A stretch of DNA of 64,000 bases from assembly GCA_016617785.1 (NCBI GenBank), contig JADILM010000001.1, positions 62,001-126,000 of the forward strand, given 5' to 3'. Position numbers and translations under genes: made by a program. Shown here in pieces: positions 21,140 through 32,939 of this stretch. How positions within the stretch are numbered: position 1 is the stretch's first letter; every line of letters starts with the position of its first letter. Below the pieces are notes generated by a model. It saw only the letters and a program-made list of their open reading frames with translations. It did no database searches and was not told the DNA's origin. The stretch is from Sporobolomyces roseus. Lineage: Eukaryota; Basidiomycota; Microbotryomycetes; Sporidiobolales; Sporidiobolaceae.

Positions 21140-24100
21140 ATGGCAGACGAGTCAGATTACGACTCACAATCAGACTACGATCATTCACTATCTCAACAAC
21201 CTGGTGCATCGAGTTCAAACTATTCCGCTCCTGTTCTGTCTCAACCAACACCGAAAGGAACCAATACAAAAGGGAAACCAAAAGGAAAGGGTAAAGCGAA
21301 AGGAGCAAAGGGCAACGATGGAGATGTGAAAAGGAGGAGTACTAAAGCTTGTAAGCTCTGCACTCTGAACCCCCCCTCTCCCTCTAATTTCGAACGGAGA
21401 CCAAAGTGGGAAAGGGGGCTCCGCAACCCTCACTATCTCCAACGAACTGACTCTCACACTCTCCTTGACTATCCTTCGATCCTCTCCAGGCGACAAGTGA
21501 GCTCTCCCTCCTCTCCTGTTCCATCCTCCTCCTCTTCCCTTTCTTCATGCCGCGGCTGACTCCCTCTTCCTTCCCATTCACTCTCTCCCCCTCCACTACC
21601 TCTTCATCTCGAACCGACGCTCTCTCTACACAGTTGTCGAAAAGCCAAGTCGAAATGTGCGAGAATCTTCGATCCTGCTACGGGAGAACCTGTTGGGAAA
21701 TGCGAGAATTGTATTCAAGTCGGAGCGGAATGTACTTTCAATGGTGCGACTAGGAAACGGTAAGCATCTTAACCTGTTCACTCAGTACCATGTGAGCGAG
21801 CTGACCTGTGGAACGAATTGACAGCGGTCCTCCGAAAGGGTAAGCGGAGTTCTCCTTCGTTGTGAGGGAGTTCTTACTGACTTGGGACGCTCTTCTGTAG
21901 GTACATCGAAGCTATCGAGTCGAGGTTGCATCGGATGGAAGCGTTACTTGGAGGATTGTTACAGAACGATGATCCTCGAGCTCAAGCACTTCTTGGTGAA
22001 TTAATCGGTTCGTTCTCCTCTCTCCTTCGACCATGCTCTACTCTCCTACTCACTACCAATCGCAATCATTCCAGGCGACGAAGACTCGAGAGACATGTTA
22101 GCTCGAGATCTGAAAGCTGCTACAGGATCGAATGCGAAACCCGAGAAATCGTGGAAACGAGAATTCGCTCTACAACAAGAAGCGCAAGCTTTACAAGAGA
22201 AGAAGGAACGTCAAGCGTCGAACCAACCCCCTGCACCTCCAACCCCAGCTTCTCACCTCTTGCAGCCTCCTTCGCATTCACACAGTCAAAACGCTTCCTT
22301 CAATCAAGGAGGAGGTTTCGGTCAATCTTCTTCTTCGATTCAGATTCCTCCTGTTGCAGGTGGTTCTCAACTTTCCCCGACGAATTGGTTCAACGAAGAA
22401 GACCTCGGATTCAACGGAGTCACTTTCTCAGGTTCACCCCAAACCGATCAACCTCGAGGAAACTCTCCTCAAAACTTTCTTTCGACTTTCAGCACCTCGT
22501 CGAATCCCCTAGATTTCACCACTTCTCCCTTACCTCTCCCCGCCCAATCCTACTCGACTACTCACGCTCAATCCATCCCGATCCCTTCTCCCAACCTCGA
22601 TCAATCCACTTCACCCCGCCAACGACGCCGACTCGAATCCCATAATCCTCAGAATCAGTCCATCTCTCCAGTCGGAGATGAAAGGAAACAAATGGCGTTC
22701 CATTTCACCCTGCCCTCACAATCTACTTCTACCGCTACTACTGGTTCGAGTGGTAGTGCTCGAACGAAATCGGGAACGACAGGGAGCGTATTACCGAAGG
22801 GAGCGATTGGTCATACTGGTCAAAGTAGTTATACTCTCTCTGGATCGACCTCTTCTCCCAGACCGAGATCTACTTCGACTTCGACGAGAGATGGAGGGGC
22901 AGGGTTTGGGGAGGAGTTTGAAGGTGGGATGCGAGCTAGCGTTTCACCGGTTGGGGAGAGGGGGAGGGAACAGAGCATCATCAATAACGGGCAGAGAGAG
23001 GGAGGAGGAGGAGGGGAAGGGCCAGATGATGAATTGGCGGATGTTATTGGTCAATTGAGTTTGAATGAGAATGAAGAGGTTAGGTATCATGGAAGGTGAG
23101 TTATTTTTTGGCTCTGCGACTCCTTTGCGTCTCATGATGCTCGAGTTGAAGGGGGACTGAATCGACGAGTTCTGAAAACTAGATCGTCGGGATTGTATCT
23201 CATTTCGAAGAGTCGGAGGTTTAGGGATTTCTTTTGGCAGTTTCCGAGTGCTGGAGTTTGGCCACCTGCCGATGGACGAGTCGTAGGTTACCCTGCTTTC
23301 CTGTCTTACCGAGGACGATCGTACTGAACAAGTCTTCGCTCTGTAGGCTAAAACCGAACGAGAGATTCTCGAACTCGGAGAAGGGGAAGATCCTTTACCT
23401 GATCTCGAGACTCAACATCAATTGTTACAAGCTTATTGGACATGGGTTCATCCGAGTTTCCCAATCGTGAGCCGTCTGAACTATCCCCTCTCGCAAGTCA
23501 AGCTAACCTTCGTGAGTTTTGTGCTTAGATCTACAAAGTTTCCTTCATGCGACAATACCGACATTCTCTCGCTCATTTCAACTCTTCGACCTCTGCCGCT
23601 TCCCCCTCAAATTCCTTCGGTCACGGACCAGTTCCTACCGTCCTGCTCCTTTCGATGTTCGCTCTCTCCGCTCGATACTGCGATCTCGACCCTACTCCCG
23701 GATCAGACGGGAAATTATGGGATGCTGGTCAGAAGTATCTGGATTCGGCGAGGAAGATCTTGAATCATGAGTACTCGAGTTCGAAGTTAGTGATGGTTCA
23801 AGCTTTACTCTTGATGGCGTATAGAGAGATCGGTGTCGGTCAAATGTCGTCTGCTTGGATGGGAGCTGGAATGGGTGAGTCAAATCTTCTCTTCGTTCCT
23901 CTTTGCAAACCGTACGAGCTGCTGATGAAAGTGCTGGGAGATTTGATACAGCGATTCGAATGGCTCAAGATTTGGGATTATTCAGAGATGTCGAGAAATG
24001 GTTTTTGCCTGTTCAAAGGTTCACTCACGAAGAGAAACAGACGAGGAAACGGATTTGGTGGGGCTGTATAATCATCGATCGCTACACCTCGTCCTATATC

Positions 24101-26070
24101 GGTCGACCTGGAGCGATTCACGAACGAGATTACGATACTGGATTCTGCTCGGAAGACGAGCCTGACGAGCACGAACAATGGCGACCCATTCGACTGGACG
24201 GAACAGATTGGCATTCTCCTTCCAAGAACTCGGACTCTCAGTTCCCCGACGAGATCGCAAGAGGGCTCAAAAACTACCCGACGATGCGAGCAAACACTTT
24301 GAGCTGTTTCAACGCTCATGCTGCTTTAGCCGTAATCATCAATCGAGTACGTTCCTTTATTATCGCGATCAGCCAAGAATCGATTCTGACGACGTTCAAC
24401 TGCTTGCAGATCATCTCGAACATCTATGCGATTCGGATCCGAGTTCTAGGTCAAAGTTCAGAATCGCTTCTCAGTCTCCTCGATCAGTCACTCGCTTCTT
24501 GGTTCCTCGCTCTACCGCCTCATCTCGCTTACAACCCAGCATCGTCGAAGGTTCCGGCGCCTCATGTGAGCAGACAATGCATCCGATGGTTTCGTTAAAA
24601 AAATGCGAACTAATCAGCGTGGTGTCTGTTCACAGATTCTCTCTCTTCACCTTCAGTTCTACTCTTCGCTCATCTTGCTCCATCGACCCTTGTGAGATCG
24701 GCTTTCAGATCATCCAAATCGTCGTCGTTTAAAGCTGACGGTACTCCTATCGTTCGCGCAGCATCCCTGGTCAGAATAGCTCGCAAAGTCCCGGGAACTT
24801 TCCTTCGCATTCGATTTGCACGACTTCAGCAAATGCTATCGCCAAGTGAGCTTGAACCGTTCTTATCTCGAGACGACTGGCAGCTCATGCCTCGTTTTTC
24901 GGCAGCATCGTTACCGCTTGGAGGAAAACGTTCACTCTTCGCCAATGTCCTCCCTTCGTCACCTATCCACTCTTCTCCGCCGCGATCATCTGCGTCTACA
25001 ACGCTTCTTTCGACGAAGCGCTCGCTCGACCCGCCAAGATTCACCTTTTACAATGCATGAACGCTCTCAAAGAAATGGAGTTACAATGGGGATCCGCGAT
25101 TCGAGCTTTCGAGCTCTTGCACGGACTAGTCGATCTCAGGGACGCAGATCTGAATGCTGAGCTAGCTGGATTGAATGCCGAGGGAGAAGGAAGGGGAACG
25201 AAGAGACAAACGATGGACGTCGATGAACCTTCGAACGAAACTTTCGCCGATCTGAGACCGACCAACTTTCACAACAACAGTCGACCTGTCGTCGGACGCT
25301 CAACATCGACTTCGAAGAGGAGACAGAACAGTTCGACTTCGAGAACTTCGAAAGTTCCTTCGCAATCGACCAGCTCGATCCCGCAAGCCGTTCCCTCTCC
25401 CAGTATCCCTCAAGTTCCCTTCTTTGGTGATTCACCACAAGACTGGCGGGTCCCTCCAACACAAGCATCGACTCCTCTACCCGACACCGCTCGTCGACCT
25501 TCAGACGGTCAACCTCTCTTCAGCCATCATCTTCCCGACACCACCTCGAACCCTTCTGCTCAAACATTCGATATCCTCAACCCATCTCTCGATTTGTCGC
25601 AGTTCCGATCACCTCCGGGAACTTCAGGAGGAGGTTCAACGAATTTCTCCGATTTATTGAACTCGTTCCTTTCGCCAACTGAACAGGCGGGGATTTCGAC
25701 TGCTTCGTCACTACCACCAGTCACTATTCCCATGCAGCAGCAAGGTGGCCCGCATTCGTTCAATGCTGGGTCTGCATTCTTCGAAATGCCTCTCGGAGTC
25801 GTCGATGACTGGTGAGCATTTTTCTTCTCTCTATCTTCCCTCTGAACCCTTCCGCTCTCTTGTCATCGCACATATCATTGCTGTATCTGTGCTTTCCAAC
25901 CGTGACTGACGCGTCGTCGTTCCTTCGCGAAAAACAGGTATCAATACTCTTTCAATGCATTCGGAGGTGACAGTGGTGCTGGGAGTACACCAGGATCGGT
26001 ACCTACTGGAGCTGGAGCTGGTGGAGGAGGTTCATCGATGTCACCCGAGGCACCTCATCCCCCAGCTTGA
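21140..26070 (+). CDS. Zn2Cys6 transcription factor with fungal MHR domain
   Basis: A nuclear DNA-binding regulator. Exon 1 (21140-21350) codes an acidic Ser-rich start and a Lys/Gly stretch. The zinc cluster CDNCRKAKSKC ... CENCIQVGAECTF is assembled from exon 1, a 7-nt exon at 21490-21496 (GCGACAA) and an exon beginning at 21634. A coiled-coil-like YIEAIESRLHRMEALLGGLL follows, then a long disordered Ser/Pro region. Next is VRYHGRSSGLYLISKSRRFR, a strip seen before the middle homology region of XlnR-like and related factors. The MHR shows LLSMFALSARYCDLDP, MVQALLLMAYREIG, AIRMAQDLGLFRDVEKW, KRIWWGCIIIDRYTS and GRPGAIHERDYDT. The last exon ends EAPHPPA with TGA 26068-26070. The regulated pathway cannot be told from sequence. 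Confidence 0.88.
21490..21496 (+). other. 7-nt microexon in the zinc-cluster coding region
   Basis: GCGACAA sits between CCAG (acceptor ending 21489) and GTGAGC (donor from 21497). With the last T of exon 1 and the first T of exon 3 it reads TGC GAC AAT, giving the first Cys of the zinc cluster plus D-N. Without it the cluster loses its first metal ligand and its frame. Confidence 0.8.
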
Positions 26071-26438
26071 TCAAGCGGAGTTTCGCTCTCGCAGTCAATG
26101 TTCTCGATTCCGTTTCGATAATCCCTCAATCTTGTCTATTTTTTGTCCTGTCGTATAGAAGTTCTAAAATTGGTCGTATTGGAAATGATACTGTATTGCT
26201 GTAGTCTATTCTTCTGCCTCGAAGTGCGCGAATTCCGAGACCGTTTTCGATCACTGCACTTTTTCCTGCGACGCCTTTCAACTTCTTTCTTTAGCTTTCT
26301 ATTCTCAACTTCAACTCCTCACGGCTTCTCACGACCGTACAATCCTTCTCCCCATCTCATCTGTCCCGACTCCCTCGCTTCTCCCGCTTCCCTCGCTCCC
26401 CCTTTTTCCTCCTTCTTCCTTTCTTCCTTCAACATCAA
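26071..26438. other. Intergenic, C/T-rich
   Basis: About 370 bases of 3' UTR and spacer after the Zn2Cys6 gene. Pyrimidine-rich, with no supported gene. Confidence 0.5.
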
Positions 26439-27230
26439 ATGCTCTCGACTTCAATATTCTCTTATCTCCTACCACTATCACTGATACAATCAGCTATCCC
26501 TCTAAGCAGTAGACCAGTTCCATCAAGCCGAATCTCTCTCTCTCTCCCTTCATCGCTGCGCAACAACAACGCTCCCTCCCTTCCATCTATACTCGCCAAT
26601 GCTCTCGCCCTACCAGACCGGGCGCCTACAAGACTGAACATTGAGGCTCTGACAGTTTCAGTAGAAGAGGGAGGAAGTTGGGAGAACAAGGCTGTGCAAA
26701 CAGATTCGGAGGTGGATGAAGAAGTCTGGTATTACGGCTTAGCAGCCGAAGAAGAGCTACAGCAGGAAAGAGAGCTCTGGAGGATGCTGTTACGAGCGAC
26801 GAGCAAAAATGGAGAAATTCCTTCATTCTTTCGCGATTTGGTTGAGGGTCACGACTTTCGAAAGGTACGCTTGCTTCTCTCACTTTCTCTACGATCTTCG
26901 AGATTAATCATCCGCTGTCTCTTGCCTAGGAGGAGTCAAGATCGGAATCGCAATCGAGCAGGCCTCGAAATAGCGATGCGAACGACAATTCATCTTCGTA
27001 AGCCGCTCGACTCCCGCCGAGCTCCCCTCGTTCGTGCACTAACGCTCCTGACCCTTTCAACCGCTAGCTCATCGTCATCGTCGTGGAACCCAGCACAAAT
27101 AGTCTTCGACCCTTCATCAAATTTAGACAGGTTCGTTCTTCGTTCGTGCACATCGCTCTGACTCGCGAAACGAGCTGATGCGTTCGTAAAGGAATTGAAC
27201 AGTATCTCAACGGCACCTCTATTGCAATGA
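26439..27230 (+). CDS. Doubtful small gene, possibly secreted
   Basis: Not recognised. ATG 26439 opens MLSTSIFSYLLPLSLIQSAI, which could be a signal peptide. A stretch with ordinary amino-acid composition follows (WENKAVQTDSEVDEEVWYYG, EEELQQERELWRMLLRATSK, IPSFFRDLVEGHDFRK). Plausible introns are GTACGC...CCTAG after 26863 and GTAAGC...GCTAG, then a GTTCGT donor near 27131. The joined frames stay open and end at TGA 27228-27230, giving roughly 195 residues. The central exon looks like real protein (acidic, helical). The ends are weak and the overall gene is only moderately supported. Confidence 0.35.
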
Positions 27231-27821
27231 AGACCCGACAGTCACTATCCCTCGACACTCGCTAGACTTTCTCTCCCGCATCCCCTTCCTCAAATACCCT
27301 CGTTTCGCTTTCCTTCTCTCTGCCTCACCCGGACTCGCCCAAATACACTACGTCGGACCCTGCAAACCCCACTACACCTGACCCACTTCCGTCACTCGCT
27401 AGATTCTGCTCTCCTCAATTCGCACTTTCACCAAAATACCCTTTTCATCTCATTCTGTTGCCTTCTTCTTTACCCTCGTACTTGCACTTAGACATACCAT
27501 ACTTCTCTCGCATTTTACCTCGTTTGTTCACTCTTGCTTACTTTGCTTTCACTATCTGTCGGAATGGAATCGTTGGAATTTCCTCGCTCAATTCGAGGAT
27601 CTCTCGTTTCGATGAAGAGCGAGAGTTTCAACCAATAGTACTGAGCTGAGTTCTGACAGACACGCTATTCACATTGATTGTTGCAGATGGGAGAGATTGC
27701 TCAAGGATGAGCGCAGAGATAGAGGAGATAACGACAATGCAAAGTGCAAATGGGAGGCAGGGGAAATGCTACAAGCTGTGAGTGAACAACAATGGCTACA
27801 TGCGTGATCCGAAGAGAGTGT
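27231..27821. other. Convergent intergenic region
   Basis: About 590 bases between the doubtful + gene and the 3' end of the aspartic protease. No frame with recognisable protein character. Confidence 0.5.
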
Positions 27822-29422
27822 CTATAAGTGAATGGCGAGAGCGAGGAAAGTGCTTGCGAGGAAAAGAGTGAAAAGTGTTGTCGGAGTTTGAAGCTCAGAA
27901 CTAGATGAATCCTTATTTTGATTCGAGATGGGACCTGTCATCGTTGTATTGACGGGAGGTTGACCTCCCGATCCAAGGATGGCGAAACCGACTGCTGGAG
28001 GCGCTGACAAGCGGAACGCGGAATAAACCGTTGTTAGGAAAGCACTGTTCAAGAGAATAACCCACGTCAGAATTCGAGTACAACGTCAATCGTAAGGTAG
28101 GAGAAGATTAAGACTGACTCTCCAATGATGTAGCGTTCACTGTTGAGTCCAAACACTGATGCGAGACAGGTGTATTCGTCGAAATCGTAAGTTCCAGCGT
28201 TGAATGCTGAAGGTGGCATCGTGTAGGTGATTCCTCCAAACGTGAGAGATAGGGTGACTTCCTGTTCGCACGGGAACGAGAAGTAGCCTCCATTTCCATC
28301 GAGATTTGCCGGTGCTGAGGACGGGACGAGTGCGTAAAGTTGCGACATGACTGATTGAGGGAGTCCGATCAAAGTCGTTCCAGTATCGATGATCGCTTTT
28401 GGTGTCGAGATCCCTGCATCCTGACCATCTACCGACACTCCACCTAGAGGGATCTCCCAAAACCCTTCTTCGCTCAGCTCGTTCCAGTTGATCTCGCCCG
28501 AGTACTTCGTCGTGTCTACTCCTCCAATTGTCAATTCTCCTCCGGGAGCGGTAGTTGGGCCGTCGACGAGAAAGGTATGAGATTCGAAAGCAAAGGCGAA
28601 GACTTGTTGTGCGAGTTGACCTTGCTCTGCGATCTTCTGAACTAGAGGCGTAGTCCCTGAACTTGCGATCGAAGACCATCCCATACCTCTGTCATTGAGA
28701 TCTGTATCAGTCGCGGCTCCGAACCATACAAGAAGCTCGAACGTACAGGATTCCGGAGATTGAAGAGTTGACGATACTTGCCATCTCATCGCACAGCGCG
28801 AACGCCTGCTTCTCGCTCGTGAACCCAGCGATCGAGACGGTATCCTCGACGATGTAACCTGAAGCTGCACCCGATCCATACGTGATTTCGAATGGTTCTG
28901 AAGTGTTCGTCGCCGTCGAAGATTGCGAAAGTTGAAAACCTGGAGTATCGGGAGGACAGCCGATACAATCAGGAGTAGCAACAATGAGGTCCGATGATCC
29001 GGTATCGAGGATGAATCCGTATGCAACTGGAGGAGTTCCAATTTGAACGTCTCCAAACCAGATGCTGGACGAAGTTGCGAAAAGTCAGAATTCGTCCGAG
29101 AGATCCAAGTTCAGGGAACCGGTACCTACGAATCGAGGTAATCTGTCATCTCCACTGTCCCTACACCTCCCGCTCGCTTCTCTAGCTTCTGCGGTCTGCC
29201 ATATTTCCGATTCATCGCTTTCCCTTGGTTCTTCATCCACTCCCTCCTCTCCTTGCCCGTTTGCAATCCATTCCTCTTTCTGATCGGGACTCTCACTGGT
29301 GGTGATGCTGTAGAAGAGCTAGTATTGTGTGTTGAAGGAGAAGAAGAAGAGAGAGGCGCCGCTTCGACTGATCCGATCAGGAAGGTTAAGATTGATAGTA
29401 GTGATAAAGGAGAGTGGACCAT
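27822..29422 (-). CDS. GPI-anchored pepsin-like aspartic protease (yapsin-like)
   Basis: A secreted or cell-surface A1-family endopeptidase. ATG 29422 starts a signal peptide (MVHSPLSLLSILTFLIGSVEA). The propeptide ends at a Kex2-type KR in QKLEKRAGGVG. The mature enzyme shows WFGDVQIGTPPVAYGFILD with first catalytic motif DTGSSD, CIGCPP, the flap ITYGSGAASGYIVEDTV, and GMGWSSIASSG. The second catalytic motif is AIIDTGTTLIGLP, followed by CEQEVTLSLTFGG and RYIIG. The C-terminal exon reads SAFLTTVYSAFRLSAPPAVG, then a Ser/Thr-rich stretch and the hydrophobic tail LFTLFLASTFLALAIHL. That is the pattern of a GPI-anchor signal, so the enzyme probably sits on the plasma membrane or wall. Stop TAG 27822-27824. 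Both active-site aspartates are present. Confidence 0.92.
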
Positions 29423-29806
29423 CCCTAGCCTCCTTGTGTCTATGTACAGTGGTCGATGAAACGAGCGTAAACCAAGTGAAGGGAGAAGAAGCGAAAGCAG
29501 AAGATCGTCCCCCAAGAGTTCCTCGGCTTCGGTTCTCAAATCGCTTTCAAGTGACGACTGGCCAAGTCCTCTTTCACTACTTCAAGCTTACTTTCGCACG
29601 AAGAGTCTGTAATCAGGAGACGGACGACGGACGAGGATAGGAGGGAACGAAGTGTTGCGATGCAATGCGAATGAAACGAAAGAATATGGAAAATGATACG
29701 ACAAGAGGATGCGAAAAGAAGGATAAGCGTAGGGGAAGGAGCTTTAGGATGAAGTGGGGAGGCGATATAGATGCACGAGGGAGAGAGAGGGAGAGGGCGT
29801 CCAGCT
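29423..29806. other. Spacer between two minus-strand genes
   Basis: About 380 bases containing the RBR ligase 3' UTR and the aspartic protease promoter. It is purine-rich on the plus strand, with no supported gene. Confidence 0.5.
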
Positions 29807-32010
29807 TCAAGCATCGTCTTCGGCGAGCAATTCACCAATCCATTCTTCAACAGCCGGTTCTTGACCTGGAGAGAAGTCGAATAGACGTCCGTAGCAGATG
29901 CTCGATGGCGTATTGTAGTGCTTGTACGGCTCTGTCGGAGAGATGCTCTGCAAAGGAGGAAAGACTCGAGATTTAGCTTGCGAAATGAACCGAAACGAGA
30001 AAGGATTGCTCACCTTGCCGCAACGATAACAAAGGTGAGTACCGCACTTTGCACAGGTGACCTATGAAGACGAGACGAGATGATGAGTTATGGTTCGGTA
30101 GAAGGTAGAACAGCAGAGGAAACTCACGTGGTTGCAACCGTGCGATTTCTCAATCGGAACTGAGCACCCAGGACATCTCGTCGCGTGCTGTTCGAGCCAT
30201 TCCTGCAATGCCCTCTCCTCCTCGAAAGCAGTGACGAGTCGCTTGAGGTTCGCCGCTCCGTACCTTTGTTCGAGCGTCCGCTTCTCGTTATCCTCTGCCG
30301 CCATGTACTGCGAAACGATCGCATTCGATTGAGGTAGAGAGCAGGGATTCCTCGTACCGTGCCATCCTTTCCGACAGAAGACGCAGTAGGCGAATTGGCA
30401 AGAAGGACAGATTCTCAGTTTGTCTTCGTCGAGTTTTGGAGTTGCAGTTTGACAGGATTCTCGAGGACAGAATGAGATACTCGGATCTGTCGCATCGTAT
30501 CGTAAACGTCAGCTCAAGATGCTCGACGGGTACTATGGAAGATGCGGGTCTCGAAAAAGGAGGCGAGAGGGCGTGGAGATTTGTGTGAAGAAGGAAGAAC
30601 TCGAGAGATACTCACCAGATTCAACCCGAATCTTCTCCTGCAACCACTCGAACCTCTTTCTACTTTCCGCGCCACACAACTTCTCCACTTCGTCTCCCGT
30701 CACTCTCCCAGGTTTCTGCGCCTCCGCCTCCGCACTCACATTTCCAACCATACTCTTCTCCCATTTCGACCGTTTCCCAACACACTCAATCGCTGGACAA
30801 GCGACAGATCGAACCATTCCTTCCGTAATAAGCAACGAGAAATAATCTCGCAGACAGGGAATGCAGAAAGTGCAACCGCAAGAATCGACTTGTAGGCAGT
30901 TTGAACCTTTTCGAGGGGCGAAACATAATGGACAGAGGTGGGAAGACGTGTCGAATGCGGATGAGGAGGCGGAACGATTGTAGGTTGCGAGGAGATCGGA
31001 GAGTGGTAGAGTAGAGGAGGATAGGGAGCAAGGGTCGGATTGTCGAAGAACGATCGGGGTTGAGAGTGACAGTGTCGAGAGGAAATCAGGTGAAGAGGAA
31101 GAGAGCAGCTCTGTGATGCCGAATAAGCATTCTTCGCCCATGTAGACTGTCGAAACCAAGAATGTCAGTTTCGCAAGAGTCAATGTTGGGAAAGAAACGA
31201 AAGACGCACCTTCATTCAGCTTCTCTAATGCAGCTCGGCGATTTAGTTCACTCAGCCAATTACCCTCTGCTTTCAGCTCAATCTTGCTCGGACCAGATGA
31301 TTCCGGATATTCTGGCGGAAGTTCGATCGAGAGATGTAGAGGTGGAAGGTATCGTAGAAAAAGCTCGACGGGAAGTGAAGGATCAAGGGTGAGCTTCTCT
31401 ATCGCCTGGGGGAGTGTCTGGACGGGAGGAGGTGGAGACGGAGGACGCTGGACGATTTTGATTCGAGGTGTTTTCGAATTCGAAAGAGGCGAAGGTGTAG
31501 GAGCTGCGATGGTAACCGGAGGAGGAGGAATAGGAGGCGATGTCGGAGGGGAAGAGACGGCGGGAGCTCTTGTACTTCGTTCGTTGGAGCGTGGAGCTGC
31601 TCGAGGAACGAAAGATGCAGTAGGTTGATTCGGGCGACTTCCCTCGAACGCTTTCGAGTCCTTTCCCTTCTCCTTCTGTTGCCCATTAACCGCGCACTGC
31701 TTTCCTCTGCCGTTATCGTGTAAAGCCCATTTCGAAGTTGACGGCAGAGATGTGGCGCTTTCTACTGTCGAGGGTTTCGATGTCTCGACGTAGTTGTAGA
31801 TCCGCACTGCATGAGGCTGTTCGAGATCCACCTTCAATGTAACACTGAGGTCGACATGATCATCTGTTCGCTCTGTCCAGCTGATAGTGTCTTCTGGGTA
31901 AATCGACTTCAAACATAAAGGTATGAGTCGAGAGAGAGAAGGGGAGGCTAGTAGTCGGACGAGCGCACCTGTAAAGCTAGTAGTTCATCTTGTAATCGAT
32001 CGTTGAGCAT
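29807..32010 (-). CDS. ITT1: RWD-RBR E3 ubiquitin ligase (ITT1/RNF14-like)
   Basis: A RING-between-RING ubiquitin ligase. In RNF14 and yeast Itt1 the family is tied to translation and ribosome surveillance. A short first exon (MLNDRLQDELLALQ, ATG 32010) joins across an intron to SIYPEDTISWTER, together forming the RWD opening. A Ser/Pro-rich insert follows. RING1 is CPLCFAPRKGSNCLQVDSCG then FCIPCLRDYFSLLI. An IBR region is split by introns. RING2 is RCPGCSVPIEKSHGCNHV, where the Cys in HGCNH is the expected catalytic thioester Cys, continuing TCAKCGTHLCYRCG. The end PYKHYNTPSSICYGRLFDF matches the C-terminus of the family, and the stop is TGA 29807-29809. Divergent from the bZIP gene. Assignment to ITT1 rather than another RBR rests on the RWD domain and the C-terminal motif. 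Confidence 0.85.
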
Positions 32011-32939
32011 GTGGGAGGAAGAGGGAGAACGAGAGATTCGAACTCGCCCGAACCCGCTCCCACAAATTTGTCACCTCGAAATTTCTCAAATTCTTACTCC
32101 TCACTCTTCCCGACTTCATCTCAACCGAATCGGCTCATTCGAAGCTCACAAGATACCTACAGCTCTACACATCAACGCAAGCTAGCTCCCATGCTCTCCC
32201 ATGCCTTCCTTTCGCCTTTCGCGTTCGATCAAAACCTTGTCTTGGCATATCAGGTTGCAAGCTGTTATCCCATTCAAATCGCTTTCTGTCGACGGGAAAC
32301 AGAGCTAGGAATATTCTTCACAACTACAGCTCTCTCCACATATCACTCTCAGCCCAATACGTTCTTACACAATTTTCGACATTCTCATTCTCCTGCCGAC
32401 ACTTCCGCCCTTTTCCCCTCTTCGCTTTCCTCCCTCCCTCCCCTTCTCTTCTCTTCAACCTCGTCTTCTTCTGCCGGAGCGAATACGAGTCGTCCCACGA
32501 TTTCAGAGATTTATCGCACCGGTTTTCTTTCGTGTGAGCTCTCTCTCGTTTGATTCAATAATATCGCTCGAATAGTGATCAGCTGACATCTGGCGAACTA
32601 CTCCTCTCCGGTCAACAGTTTTCAGACATGCCGAAAAAGTCGACACGATCTTCGATTGACATCTTCCAGCTCGCTCTGGCATGACTCCTCGTTTCTGCGC
32701 AAAGGACTGCGCTCTTGATTCAATGACAGACTGACAACATGCGACAGGTACCAACGATGAGGGGGGAGGAGTTTCTCCATTTCTTTTGAGGGAAATGTCT
32801 ATTATTACTTTTCGCCGAAATCAGGTCCATCATTCCAATCTCATTCTTCTCGGACTATTTCGATATCCCTCTCTCTCCCTCTCGACTCATCACTCCTCTC
32901 ACCCTTCTATCGCTCACTCCCATCCTACAATCGAAGCAA
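32011..32939. other. Divergent intergenic region, RBR ligase / bZIP gene
   Basis: About 930 bases between two divergent start codons. A 180-codon open frame at 32011-32553 (+) begins at an ATG-less site, overlaps the RBR leader and has low-complexity composition, so I do not call it a gene. Confidence 0.45.

Noticed and set aside
32011..32553. 180-codon plus-strand open frame
   Set aside because: No ATG at its start, Ser/Pro/Leu low-complexity composition, and it overlaps the leader of the RBR ligase gene on the other strand.
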